A stretch of DNA of 6,507 nucleotides from Nitrosomonas sp. (GCA_005779435.1 SXJH01000215.1:1-6507), one strand, 5' to 3'; shown: positions 1 to 5,783, counted from the first letter of the stretch. Made by a program: numbers and translations. The notes: a model not told the origin generated them from the letters alone.

Positions 1-1269
1 GCCATCGGCGCAGCGCACAACCTGCTGGCCGCCTTGCTGGATAATGCCATTCATTTTCGTAGCGAACTGGATCTGGAACACCGTCAAGTCTTTTGGTGCC
101 GTGTGCTGGATGTGAATGACCGCGCTTTGCGCCAAACCGTGATCGGACTTGGCGGGCGCCTCAATGGCGTACCGCGCGAAACCGGCTTCGACATTACCGC
201 AGCCTCGGAAATAATGGCAATTCTCTGTTTATGCGAAAATATTGCAGATCTTAAGGATCGGCTGGGGCGCATTCTGGTCGGCTTCGACCGCTCGGACAAT
301 CCGGTAACGGCGCAGAGCCTTCAAGCAACGGGCGCAATGGCGGCCCTGCTCCAGGATGCAATTTTGCCGAATCTTGTGCAATCCACCGAGGGCGTTCCAG
401 CTTTTGTGCATGGCGGTCCTTTCGGCAACATCGCCCATGGCTGCAATAGCGTAATCGCCACTAAGACTGCCGCCGCCCGCGCCGATTTTGTCGTGACAGA
501 AGCAGGCTTTGGTTTTGATCTGGGTGCCGAGAAATTTTTTGATCTGAAGTGCCGTAGCTCCGGCCTATGGCCCAGCGCAGTCGTCCTGGTAGTAACCGTA
601 CGCGCATTGAGAATCCATGGCGGCGGCGATTTCGCGCGCCCTGGCCCTATCCAAGAAATTGAGCGCGGCTTGGAACATTTGGAACACCATGTTCATAGCG
701 TGCGCGCCTTTGGCTTCGAACCGATAATTGCCATCAATTGCTTTGCAGGGGATGCTCGGGAAGAGCTGATCGTCATCGAAAAAAGATGCGCAAACCTGGG
801 ATTGAATGCCGCTCTCTTCACCGCTTTTACCGACGGGGGAATCGGCGCTGAAACCCTGGCGCATGCGGTCGCTGCCGCCACTGCTCAGCCGGTGCCGCCA
901 GCACGCTATCTTTATGATTTAAACTCACCGCCCGAAGAAAAAATCGCAGCCGTTGCCAGTACTATTTACGGTGCCAGCACTGTCGAGTTCAGCCGTACGG
1001 CCAGAAAGGATCTTGAACGGATCCGCGCCCTTGGCTACGACCGACTTCCTATCTGTATCGCAAAAACCCATCTATCGCTTAGCAGCGATCCCGCTCAGGT
1101 AGGCCGCCCTAAAGAGTTTTCACTCCCGGTTGAATCGGTGCGCATCGCTTCGGGCGCCGGTTATCTGCTGATAATGATCGGCGATATCGTCACTATGCCG
1201 GGGTTGCCGCATGATCCGGCTGCACACCGTATCGGTCTATCCGATGACGGCGAGATCATCGGTGTTTGA
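1..1269 (+). CDS. fhs: Formate--tetrahydrofolate ligase, C-terminal 422 residues (5' end outside window)
   Basis: This enzyme (10-formyl-THF synthetase) joins formate to tetrahydrofolate using ATP in the cytoplasm, supplying 10-formyl-THF for purine and formyl-Met-tRNA synthesis. The reading frame is open from base 1 and begins inside the conserved AIGAAHNLLAALLDN stretch, so there is no start codon here. The family is about 555-560 residues, so roughly 135 N-terminal residues, including the ATP-binding P-loop, lie upstream. Visible family motifs, numbered from base 1, are PFGNIAHGCNS (140-150), TEAGFGFDLGAEKFFD (166-181), the signature VVTVRALRIHGG (197-208), AKTHLSLSSDP, SGAGYL and the C-terminal TMPGLP. 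Oddities: Arg204 stands where the signature usually has Lys, Phe172 where Ala is usual (GFGADLGAEKF), and Gly143 where Ala is usual. GC is about 52-67% in hand-counted lines, above the fab genes. The gene converges on yceF, with 83 bases between them. Family identification is secure; activity is not proven. Confidence 0.95.
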   Translation, partial: AIGAAHNLLAALLDNAIHFRSELDLEHRQVFWCRVLDVNDRALRQTVIGLGGRLNGVPRETGFDITAASEIMAILCLCENIADLKDRLGRILVGFDRSDNPVTAQSLQATGAMAALLQDAILPNLVQSTEGVPAFVHGGPFGNIAHGCNSVIATKTAAARADFVVTEAGFGFDLGAEKFFDLKCRSSGLWPSAVVLVVTVRALRIHGGGDFARPGPIQEIERGLEHLEHHVHSVRAFGFEPIIAINCFAGDAREELIVIEKRCANLGLNAALFTAFTDGGIGAETLAHAVAAATAQPVPPARYLYDLNSPPEEKIAAVASTIYGASTVEFSRTARKDLERIRALGYDRLPICIAKTHLSLSSDPAQVGRPKEFSLPVESVRIASGAGYLLIMIGDIVTMPGLPHDPAAHRIGLSDDGEIIGV

Positions 1270-1281
1270 TTGAACAGCATA

Positions 1282-1338
1282 AGGCACCCCCCAGTTGTGC
1301 CATCGTTCGTGTAGCACAAGATTAGGGACTGGATGCCT
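1282..1338. other. Nested inverted repeat in the fhs/yceF convergent gap, possible weak bidirectional terminator
   Basis: The 83-base gap between the stops of fhs and yceF contains two nested inverted repeats. The outer arms are AGGCA (1282-1286) and TGCCT (1334-1338). The inner arms are TTGTGC (1295-1300) and GCACAA (1314-1319), with a 13-base loop. Convergent genes often share a terminator at such a place. There is no T-run after the stem on either strand, so this is not a standard intrinsic terminator, and the role is inferred from position only. Confidence 0.3.
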
Positions 1339-1352
1339 AAAGTTGGGTATTA

Positions 1353-1976
1353 TCAAATTACTTCAACCCCCTCTTGCTCCAACATCCCAATGAGCGCAAT
1401 CAGCGGCAATCCAATGAGCGCATTGGGATCATCGCCACTGATGCGCTCGATGAGTGCGATACCCAATCCTTCCGATTTTGCGCTGCCGGCACAGTGATAC
1501 GGCTTTTCCTTGACGAGATAATTCTGTATTTGTTGGTCGCTATAGCCGCTGCGAAACTTCACATGATTAATGGCCAATTGTTGTTGCAACCGGTTTGTCG
1601 CACTGTTCAAAACACAGATCGCTGTATAAAAAACAACTTCCTGTCCTCGCACAAGCTTAAGTTGCTCAATGGCTTTATCGTGACTTAACGGTTTACCCAA
1701 ACGCGTCCCATCCAATAACGCCACTTGATCCGAACCAATAATGAGAGCTTCCGGATAACTCTCAGCTATTGCACGTGCTTTCGACTCGGCTAATCGCGTT
1801 GCAGTTTGTTGCGGCTGCTCATTTTGCAACGGCGTCTCATCTATCTGGGGAGACATGATTTCAAAAGGAATTTGTAATCGCTGAAGCAATTCTTTACGAT
1901 AAATTGAACTCGATCCCAATACAATTTTCTGAGTAAGCGATAATGTTTTCAAAATTTCCTTCTGAATTTTTGACAC
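1353..1976 (-). CDS. yceF: Maf-family nucleotide pyrophosphatase, YceF (7-methyl-GTP) subtype
   Basis: Maf/YceF proteins are cytoplasmic house-cleaning enzymes that hydrolyse non-canonical nucleoside triphosphates to the monophosphate and pyrophosphate; the E. coli YceF subgroup prefers 7-methyl-GTP. The 207-residue product shows the Maf hallmarks: GSSSIYRKELL (21-31, the SSxxR phosphate-binding loop), DET (46-48), Lys66, GSDQV with Asp83, GKPL (94-97), and the YceF-type tail CAGSAKSEGLGIALIERI followed by GDDPNALIGLPL (181-192). The start used is a GTG (1974-1976) with no clear Shine-Dalgarno. An in-frame TTG at residue 9 (1950-1952) is preceded by AAGGA four bases upstream and would give 199 residues, nearer the roughly 194 of E. 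coli YceF, so the start is uncertain. The gene diverges from yceD as in E. coli. Near its 3' end the peptide ALIG occurs twice, encoded by a 12-base direct repeat. Confidence 0.94.
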   Translation of the reverse strand: MSKIQKEILKTLSLTQKIVLGSSSIYRKELLQRLQIPFEIMSPQIDETPLQNEQPQQTATRLAESKARAIAESYPEALIIGSDQVALLDGTRLGKPLSHDKAIEQLKLVRGQEVVFYTAICVLNSATNRLQQQLAINHVKFRSGYSDQQIQNYLVKEKPYHCAGSAKSEGLGIALIERISGDDPNALIGLPLIALIGMLEQEGVEVI

Positions 1977-1998
1977 TGAAAGCTAAAAAATATACCAT
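1970..1998 (+). promoter_or_regulatory. Candidate sigma70 promoter for yceD-rpmF
   Basis: A perfect -35 hexamer TTGACA (1970-1975) is followed by a 17-base spacer and TACCAT (1993-1998), which matches the -10 consensus at four of six positions, including the important second A and last T. TATACC (1991-1996) with a 15-base spacer is an alternative. The spacer is A-rich. Transcription would start about 2003-2006, only 2-5 bases before the yceD ATG, predicting a nearly leaderless mRNA. The -35 box overlaps the GTG start assigned to the divergent yceF. This is predicted by eye only. Confidence 0.5.
1989..1994 (-). promoter_or_regulatory. Possible -10 box for yceF, overlapping the yceD promoter
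   Basis: Read on the minus strand this is TATATT, a five-of-six match to the -10 consensus, at a suitable distance upstream of yceF. No convincing -35 partner is present; the best is CGTACA, sharing ACA with the consensus, with an 18-base spacer. Initiation about 7 bases further on would leave a very short leader before the GTG start, or about 30 bases before the alternative TTG start. The prediction is weak because the surrounding bases are A+T-rich. Confidence 0.25.
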
Positions 1999-2007
1999 GC
2001 GCGCCTT

Positions 2008-2529
2008 ATGTCTGTACGAATTGTGATAGATTCTCTTGATTTTGTTCGGAATGCGGGCGTGCGGCATGGTAAAATTCCGCTCAGTGAATTTAAGCGGTTA
2101 CATAGCCTGCTTTTTGACCACGGCGGCGAGCTCAGTTTCCATGTGGCCGGTCAATACGATGAAAACGAAAGACCGGGACTTTATCTAGAAATTCAGGGCG
2201 ATATGCAGTTGAGTTGCCAGCGATGCCTTGATAAATTAGCGTATCGTGTTGACACACAAACGTTTTTGCTTTTGGCAAAAACCGAAACGGAACTCAGTCA
2301 ACATGACGATAACGACGAATTAGACGCTATTTTAGCGGCGCCGGAGTTGGACATAATCAGTTTAATTGAAGATGAAGTTATACTTGATTTATCGATATCG
2401 GTACGCCACCCTGATAATGAGTGCAGCATGCATAGTCCTGCTCCAGATGAAAACAATCTGATTGACCAAGCAAAAAACGAACATCCCTTTGCAGCATTAG
2501 CATCGTTGAAAAAAACAAATCGAACCTAA
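2008..2529 (+). CDS. yceD: YceD / DUF177 family protein, large-subunit rRNA accumulation factor
   Basis: YceD homologues (DUF177) are needed for normal accumulation of 23S rRNA and are almost always encoded next to rpmF; the mechanism is not fully known. The 173-residue product has the family's CQRCL motif (Cys70 and Cys73, a possible metal or redox pair). After it comes an acidic stretch, HDDNDELDAILAAPELD (99-115), then ISLIEDEVILDLSISVRHPDNEC (117-139) and a C-terminal PFAALASLK (160-168), all typical of proteobacterial members. The ATG at 2008 matches the usual MSVRIVIDSLDF beginning, and a stop codon at 1984 blocks any longer version. There is no Shine-Dalgarno before the ATG, which fits a leaderless transcript. 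A 9-codon out-of-frame ATG frame (1997-2026) overlaps the start. The stop codon TAA overlaps the rpmF ribosome-binding site. Confidence 0.93.
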   Translation: MSVRIVIDSLDFVRNAGVRHGKIPLSEFKRLHSLLFDHGGELSFHVAGQYDENERPGLYLEIQGDMQLSCQRCLDKLAYRVDTQTFLLLAKTETELSQHDDNDELDAILAAPELDIISLIEDEVILDLSISVRHPDNECSMHSPAPDENNLIDQAKNEHPFAALASLKKTNRT

Positions 2530-2533
2530 GGAG
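2528..2533 (+). promoter_or_regulatory. Strong Shine-Dalgarno of rpmF, overlapping the yceD stop
   Basis: AAGGAG lies 8 bases before the rpmF ATG. Its first two bases are the last two of the yceD TAA stop codon. It is the best ribosome-binding site in the window, as expected for an abundant ribosomal protein, and contrasts with the absent or poor sites of yceD, plsX, fabH and fabD. Confidence 0.85.
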
Positions 2534-2541
2534 TTATTTAT

Positions 2542-2721
2542 ATGGCAGTTCAACAAAACAAGAAATCCCCATCAAAGCGCGGCATGCATCGGTCTCACGA
2601 TTTCCTGACCAATCCTCCTTTGGCTATCGAACCGAACACGGGCGAAGTGCATTTGCGCCACCATATCAGCCCTAACGGTTATTATCGCGGCAAAAAAGTT
2701 GTAAAAACCAAAAACGACTAA
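2542..2721 (+). CDS. rpmF: 50S ribosomal protein L32 (bL32)
   Basis: L32 is a small, basic structural protein of the large ribosomal subunit. The 59-residue product begins MAVQQNKKSPSKRGMHRSH and continues through an FLTNPPLAIEP segment, then HHISPNGYYRGKKVV (40-54). This is the standard proteobacterial L32 pattern and length. It lacks the two CxxC pairs that bind zinc in the zinc-ribbon form of L32, as is normal for this group. The ATG is fixed by the AAGGAG site 8 bases upstream and the universal MAVQ start. It lies 12 bases after yceD and is almost certainly co-transcribed with it. The gene is lysine-rich, as usual. Confidence 0.98.
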   Translation: MAVQQNKKSPSKRGMHRSHDFLTNPPLAIEPNTGEVHLRHHISPNGYYRGKKVVKTKND

Positions 2722-2743
2722 ACACCAATCATTCTATCAGATC

Positions 2744-2753
2744 GCTATATAGC
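2744..2753 (+). other. 10-bp palindrome between rpmF and plsX
   Basis: GCTATATAGC is a perfect palindrome in the 59-base gap between rpmF and plsX, followed by TTT and CCCC. It could be a small hairpin at which some transcripts end or are processed after rpmF, or an operator-like half-site pair. As an RNA hairpin it would be very short, with at most three or four pairs once a loop is allowed, so termination would be inefficient. The function is unknown. Confidence 0.2.
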
Positions 2754-2780
2754 TTTCCCCGCACCAAGAGCATTACCAAA

Positions 2781-3821
2781 TTGGATATTACTGTAGCAAT
2801 TGACTGCATGGGCGGCGATCATGGCCCCCATGTCACAGTACCTGCTGCACTTGACTATCTGCATCATGATTCGGAAGCCAACATCGTATTGGTAGGCATT
2901 CCGGATGCCATCGAAGCAGAATTACAGGCCGCGAATACAAAACCCGGCACACGAATCCGCATACACCCGGCCAGTGAAGTGGTCGGCATGGATGAATCGC
3001 CCGCAGTCGCGTTGCGCAGCAAAAAAGATTCTTCGATGCGCGTATCGATCAATCTTGTAAAATCCGGGGAAGCGCAAGCCTGTATCAGCGCAGGCAACAC
3101 CGGCGCTCTGCTTGCCACGTCCCGATTTGTTTTAAAAACCATCCCAGGCGTCGATCGTCCCGCACTTGCAGTAATACTGCCAACCATTTCCGGCCATACT
3201 TACGTTTTGGATCTGGGCGCGAATGTCGATTGTACGGCCGAGCATCTCTTTCAATTCGGTATCATGGGCGCATCTTTGGTATCGTCGGTCGAAAACAAAA
3301 TATCGCCAAGCGTCGGATTACTCAATATCGGCGAAGAAGAAATCAAGGGAAATGAAATCGTCAAGCAAGCTGCCGAATTGCTGCGCAATAGCGGGTTAAA
3401 CTTCTATGGCAACGTTGAAGGCAACGATATTTACAAAGGAACAACCGATGTGGTGGTTTGCGATGGCTTTGTCGGCAACATCACACTAAAAACGTCGGAA
3501 GGCTTGGCGCAAATGCTCGGCACTTATTTGCGCGAAGAATTTAATCGCAATTTGCTCACAAAATTTGCCGGTCTTATTGCGATGCCGGTGATTAAATCCT
3601 TCAAGCGCCGGGTAGATCATCGCTGCTATAATGGCGCCAGTTTTCTGGGATTGCGCGGCATTGTCATTAAAAGCCACGGCTCTGCGGACAAATATGCTTT
3701 TGGCTTTGCTATCAAACGCGCCGCCGATGAAGTACGCGGCGGCATGTTACGGCGCATCAGCGAACGGGTTGCCGAATTTTCACGGCATTCTCAAACCTCT
3801 TCTACAGCAGATACAAAATAA
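2781..3821 (+). CDS. plsX: Phosphate acyltransferase PlsX (acyl-ACP:phosphate acyltransferase)
   Basis: PlsX is a peripheral membrane enzyme that converts acyl-ACP and phosphate to acyl-phosphate, the acyl donor used by PlsY to begin phospholipid synthesis. The 346-residue product has full family length. Visible motifs are AIDCMGGDHGP (6-16), SMRVSINLVKSGEA (85-98), ISAGNTGALLA (102-112), LDLGANVDC (143-151), VVCDGFVGNITLKTSEG (225-241) and GLRGIVIKSHGSAD (290-303). The start is TTG: the family begins right before this point (MDITVAIDCMGG), and no in-frame ATG or GTG occurs in the codons just upstream. The only ribosome-binding site is a weak AAGAG (2766-2770), 10 bases upstream. The product has a polar, Ser/Thr-rich tail. 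The stop codon overlaps the fabH start by one base, coupling the two genes. Confidence 0.97.
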   Translation: MDITVAIDCMGGDHGPHVTVPAALDYLHHDSEANIVLVGIPDAIEAELQAANTKPGTRIRIHPASEVVGMDESPAVALRSKKDSSMRVSINLVKSGEAQACISAGNTGALLATSRFVLKTIPGVDRPALAVILPTISGHTYVLDLGANVDCTAEHLFQFGIMGASLVSSVENKISPSVGLLNIGEEEIKGNEIVKQAAELLRNSGLNFYGNVEGNDIYKGTTDVVVCDGFVGNITLKTSEGLAQMLGTYLREEFNRNLLTKFAGLIAMPVIKSFKRRVDHRCYNGASFLGLRGIVIKSHGSADKYAFGFAIKRAADEVRGGMLRRISERVAEFSRHSQTSSTADTK

Positions 3822-4777
3822 TGTATTCAAGGATTACTGGAACAGGCAGTTATTTACCGGAAAAAATTCTGACCAACCTTGATCTGGAACGCATGGTCGA
3901 CACCAGCGACGAATGGATACGAACACGAACGGGCATCACGCAACGACATATCGCGCGCGAAGATCAATCCGCTAGCGATTTGGCCATGTATGCATGCCAG
4001 AACGCGATGCAAGCGGCCGGAGTTACCGCTAAAGATATTGATTTGATCATTGTCGCCACCACCACACCCGATATGATTTTTCCGAGTACCGCCTGTATCT
4101 TGCAAAACAAGCTCGGCATCGAAAATTGTCCGGCATTCGATGTGCAAGCTGTTTGCAGCGGCTTCGTATATGCATTGGCAACTGCGGATATGTTTGTCAG
4201 TTCTGGAAAATGCCGCAATGCCCTGGTAGTCGGTAGCGAAATCTACTCAAAAATTATTGATTGGAACGATCGCAGCACTTGCGTATTATTCGGCGACGGC
4301 GCAGGCGCCGTAGTTCTATCGCAAAGCGATGAACCAGGCATTTTATCGACGCACCTCCACGCCAGCGGCAGCTATAGCGATATCCTATCGGCGCCAGGCA
4401 GTATCAGCGGCGGTAAAATTCAAGGCAATCCTTTTATCAATATGGAAGGCAACACCGTTTTTAAATTTGCCGTCAAAGTGCTGGAAGAAGTTGTACAAGA
4501 AGCTATTGCCAAAAACAATTTACAAACCACCGATATTGATTGGCTGATTCCTCACCAAGCCAATATCCGCATCATTCAATCAACCGCCAAGAAACTTGGG
4601 TTACCGATGGATAAAGTCGTTGTTGCCGTGGACAAACATGGCAATACCTCTGCCGCCTCCATTCCGCTCGCTCTCGATATCGCGGTACGTGACGGACGCA
4701 TCAAAAAAGACCAATTGGTATTACTAGAAGGCGTGGGTGGCGGATTTACATGGGGAGCAGTGCTGCTGCGCTGGTGA
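3821..4777 (+). CDS. fabH: 3-oxoacyl-ACP synthase III (KAS III)
   Basis: FabH condenses acetyl-CoA with malonyl-ACP to acetoacetyl-ACP, the first step of each fatty-acid chain in type II synthesis in the cytoplasm. The 318-residue product is full length and shows the thiolase-fold layout: TSDEWIRTRTGI (28-39), active-site Cys112 in QAVCSGF, GDGAGAVVL (158-166), His245 in LIPHQANIR and Asn275 in DKHGNTSAAS. These equal Cys112, His244 and Asn274 of E. coli FabH, so the Cys-His-Asn triad is intact. It ends with EGVGGGFTWGAVLLRW. The ATG overlaps the plsX stop (TAATG), and no good Shine-Dalgarno is visible, so translation probably depends on ribosomes finishing plsX. fabD follows after 3 bases. 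Substrate chain preference cannot be read from the sequence. Confidence 0.98.
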   Translation: MYSRITGTGSYLPEKILTNLDLERMVDTSDEWIRTRTGITQRHIAREDQSASDLAMYACQNAMQAAGVTAKDIDLIIVATTTPDMIFPSTACILQNKLGIENCPAFDVQAVCSGFVYALATADMFVSSGKCRNALVVGSEIYSKIIDWNDRSTCVLFGDGAGAVVLSQSDEPGILSTHLHASGSYSDILSAPGSISGGKIQGNPFINMEGNTVFKFAVKVLEEVVQEAIAKNNLQTTDIDWLIPHQANIRIIQSTAKKLGLPMDKVVVAVDKHGNTSAASIPLALDIAVRDGRIKKDQLVLLEGVGGGFTWGAVLLRW

Positions 4778-4780
4778 TTT

Positions 4781-5725
4781 ATGAAATTTGCATTCGTTTT
4801 TCCAGGACAAGGATCGCAATCCGTCGGCATGATGAATGGATATAGCGACCTGCCTATCGTTCAACAAACCTTTATCGAAGCTTCCGATACGCTTAAGCAA
4901 GATTTCTGGTCGATGGTAAATAACGGCCCAGCCGAGGATCTTAACTTAACCGTCAATACACAGCCGCTTATGCTGACTGCAGGCATTGCGGTTTATCGCG
5001 CATGGATAAATTCAGGCGGAACGAAACCGTCGATTCTGGCCGGGCATAGCTTGGGCGAATACACTGCGCTCGTTGCAGCGGAAGCATTGGACTTTACCGA
5101 TGCGCTTAAACTCGTTCACTTCCGTGCACAAGCCATGCAACAAGCAGTTCCGGAAGGAGTCGGCGGCATGGCAGCGATTCTTGGATTGGAAGATGAAGTC
5201 ATTAAAACTATTTGCCGGGAAATAACACAACAAAACGATGGAAAATCGCTTGAGCCCGCCAACTTCAATTCACCGGGACAAATCGTCATCGCCGGACACA
5301 AAGATGCCGTTCTCGAGGGTATCGAAAAATGCAAAGCCAAGGGCGCTAAGCGCGCCATCATGTTGCCGATGAGCATTCCATCGCATTGCTCTTTAATGAA
5401 GAATGCCGCCGATGATATGCAACTGCGGCTGGAACAGGTAAAGCTGCAAGCGCCCAAGATTCCGATTTTGCATAATGCCGACGTGAAAGCGCATGCCGAT
5501 ATTGCATCGATCAAAGAAATTCTGGTTCGGCAGCTTATCAATCCGGTGCGATGGGTAGATACCGTTAATGCACTTGCGGCAACCGGCATCTCGCATCTTG
5601 TCGAATGCGGACCCGGTAAGGTATTAATCGGACTGAATAAACGTATCGAGCAAAGCCTGCAGCATTTATCGCTGACCGATACCGAAACCATTCGGCAGGC
5701 TGTTAACAATTTGAAAACAATATAG
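4781..5725 (+). CDS. fabD: Malonyl-CoA:ACP transacylase
   Basis: FabD transfers malonyl groups from malonyl-CoA to the phosphopantetheine arm of ACP, providing the extender unit for FabH and the elongating synthases. The 314-residue product has the family's usual length. Motifs are FPGQGSQSVGM (7-17), the nucleophile Ser90 in AGHSLGEY (87-94), Arg115 in LVHFRAQAMQ, catalytic His202 in IPSHCSLM, and Gln251 in VRQLINPVRW. These correspond to Ser92, Arg117, His201 and Gln250 of E. coli FabD. A C-terminal VECGPGKVLIGLNKRI (274-289) completes the fold. The start is the ATG three bases after the fabH stop. Only a poor GGTGA overlaps that stop, so translation is probably coupled to fabH. The TAG stop sits within the left arm of the hairpins described in the gap before fabG. 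Confidence 0.98.
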   Translation: MKFAFVFPGQGSQSVGMMNGYSDLPIVQQTFIEASDTLKQDFWSMVNNGPAEDLNLTVNTQPLMLTAGIAVYRAWINSGGTKPSILAGHSLGEYTALVAAEALDFTDALKLVHFRAQAMQQAVPEGVGGMAAILGLEDEVIKTICREITQQNDGKSLEPANFNSPGQIVIAGHKDAVLEGIEKCKAKGAKRAIMLPMSIPSHCSLMKNAADDMQLRLEQVKLQAPKIPILHNADVKAHADIASIKEILVRQLINPVRWVDTVNALAATGISHLVECGPGKVLIGLNKRIEQSLQHLSLTDTETIRQAVNNLKTI

Positions 5726-5770
5726 TTCGCAGGGACTATATTCATCGCGAACTGTCATGACTGGCAGTTT
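5719..5770 (+). promoter_or_regulatory. Three mutually competing hairpins in the fabD-fabG gap, attenuator-like
   Basis: Hairpin A pairs AATATAGT (5719-5726) with ACTATATT (5735-5742): 8 perfect pairs and an 8-base loop. Hairpin B pairs AGTTCGC (5724-5730) with GCGAACT (5747-5753): 7 perfect pairs, extendable by a G-U and an A-U to 9, with a 16-base loop. Hairpin C pairs AACTGTC (5750-5756) with GGCAGTT (5763-5769) using one G-U pair, with a 6-base loop, and is followed by a few T's. B shares bases with both A and C, whereas A and C can coexist. The fabD stop codon lies in the left arms. The fabG Shine-Dalgarno starts two bases after C. This could set fabG expression relative to fabD, or process the mRNA. 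It was folded by hand and no energies were calculated. Confidence 0.4.
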
Positions 5771-5771
5771 T

Positions 5772-5775
5772 GGAG
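5772..5775 (+). promoter_or_regulatory. Shine-Dalgarno that decides the fabG start
   Basis: GGAG lies 8 bases before the ATG at 5784 but only 2 bases before the in-frame ATG at 5778. The second ATG is therefore the likely start, giving the normal MENKIALVTGAS N-terminus. Confidence 0.7.
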
Positions 5776-5783
5776 ACATGAAC

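Noticed and set aside
565..881. Overlapping minus-strand open frames (99 and 62 codons) inside fhs
   Set aside because: They lie opposite a strongly conserved Fhs core, show no recognisable domain, and are explained by the GC-rich codon usage of fhs.
1411..1429. Hairpin in yceF considered as an intrinsic terminator
   Set aside because: It lies inside the conserved coding sequence before the stop codon, and no T-run follows on either strand.
1374..1688. 104-codon plus-strand open frame opposite yceF
   Set aside because: The minus-strand frame encodes a complete Maf/YceF protein with all motifs; the plus frame has no recognisable family.
1997..2026. 9-codon ATG frame overlapping the yceD start, considered as a leader peptide
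   Set aside because: It has no ribosome-binding site, it would lie outside the transcript if the predicted start near 2003-2006 is right, and its sequence shows no run of a regulatory amino acid.
5116..5745. 209-codon minus-strand open frame opposite fabD
   Set aside because: It is Ser/Cys/Ile-rich with no recognisable domain. It lies antisense to an intact fabD with all catalytic residues, so it is a shadow frame despite its length.
5749..5771. Third hairpin of the fabD-fabG gap considered as a full rho-independent terminator
   Set aside because: The stem is short and includes a G-U pair, only four T's follow, and fabG right after it belongs to the same pathway. It is kept only as part of a possible attenuator.
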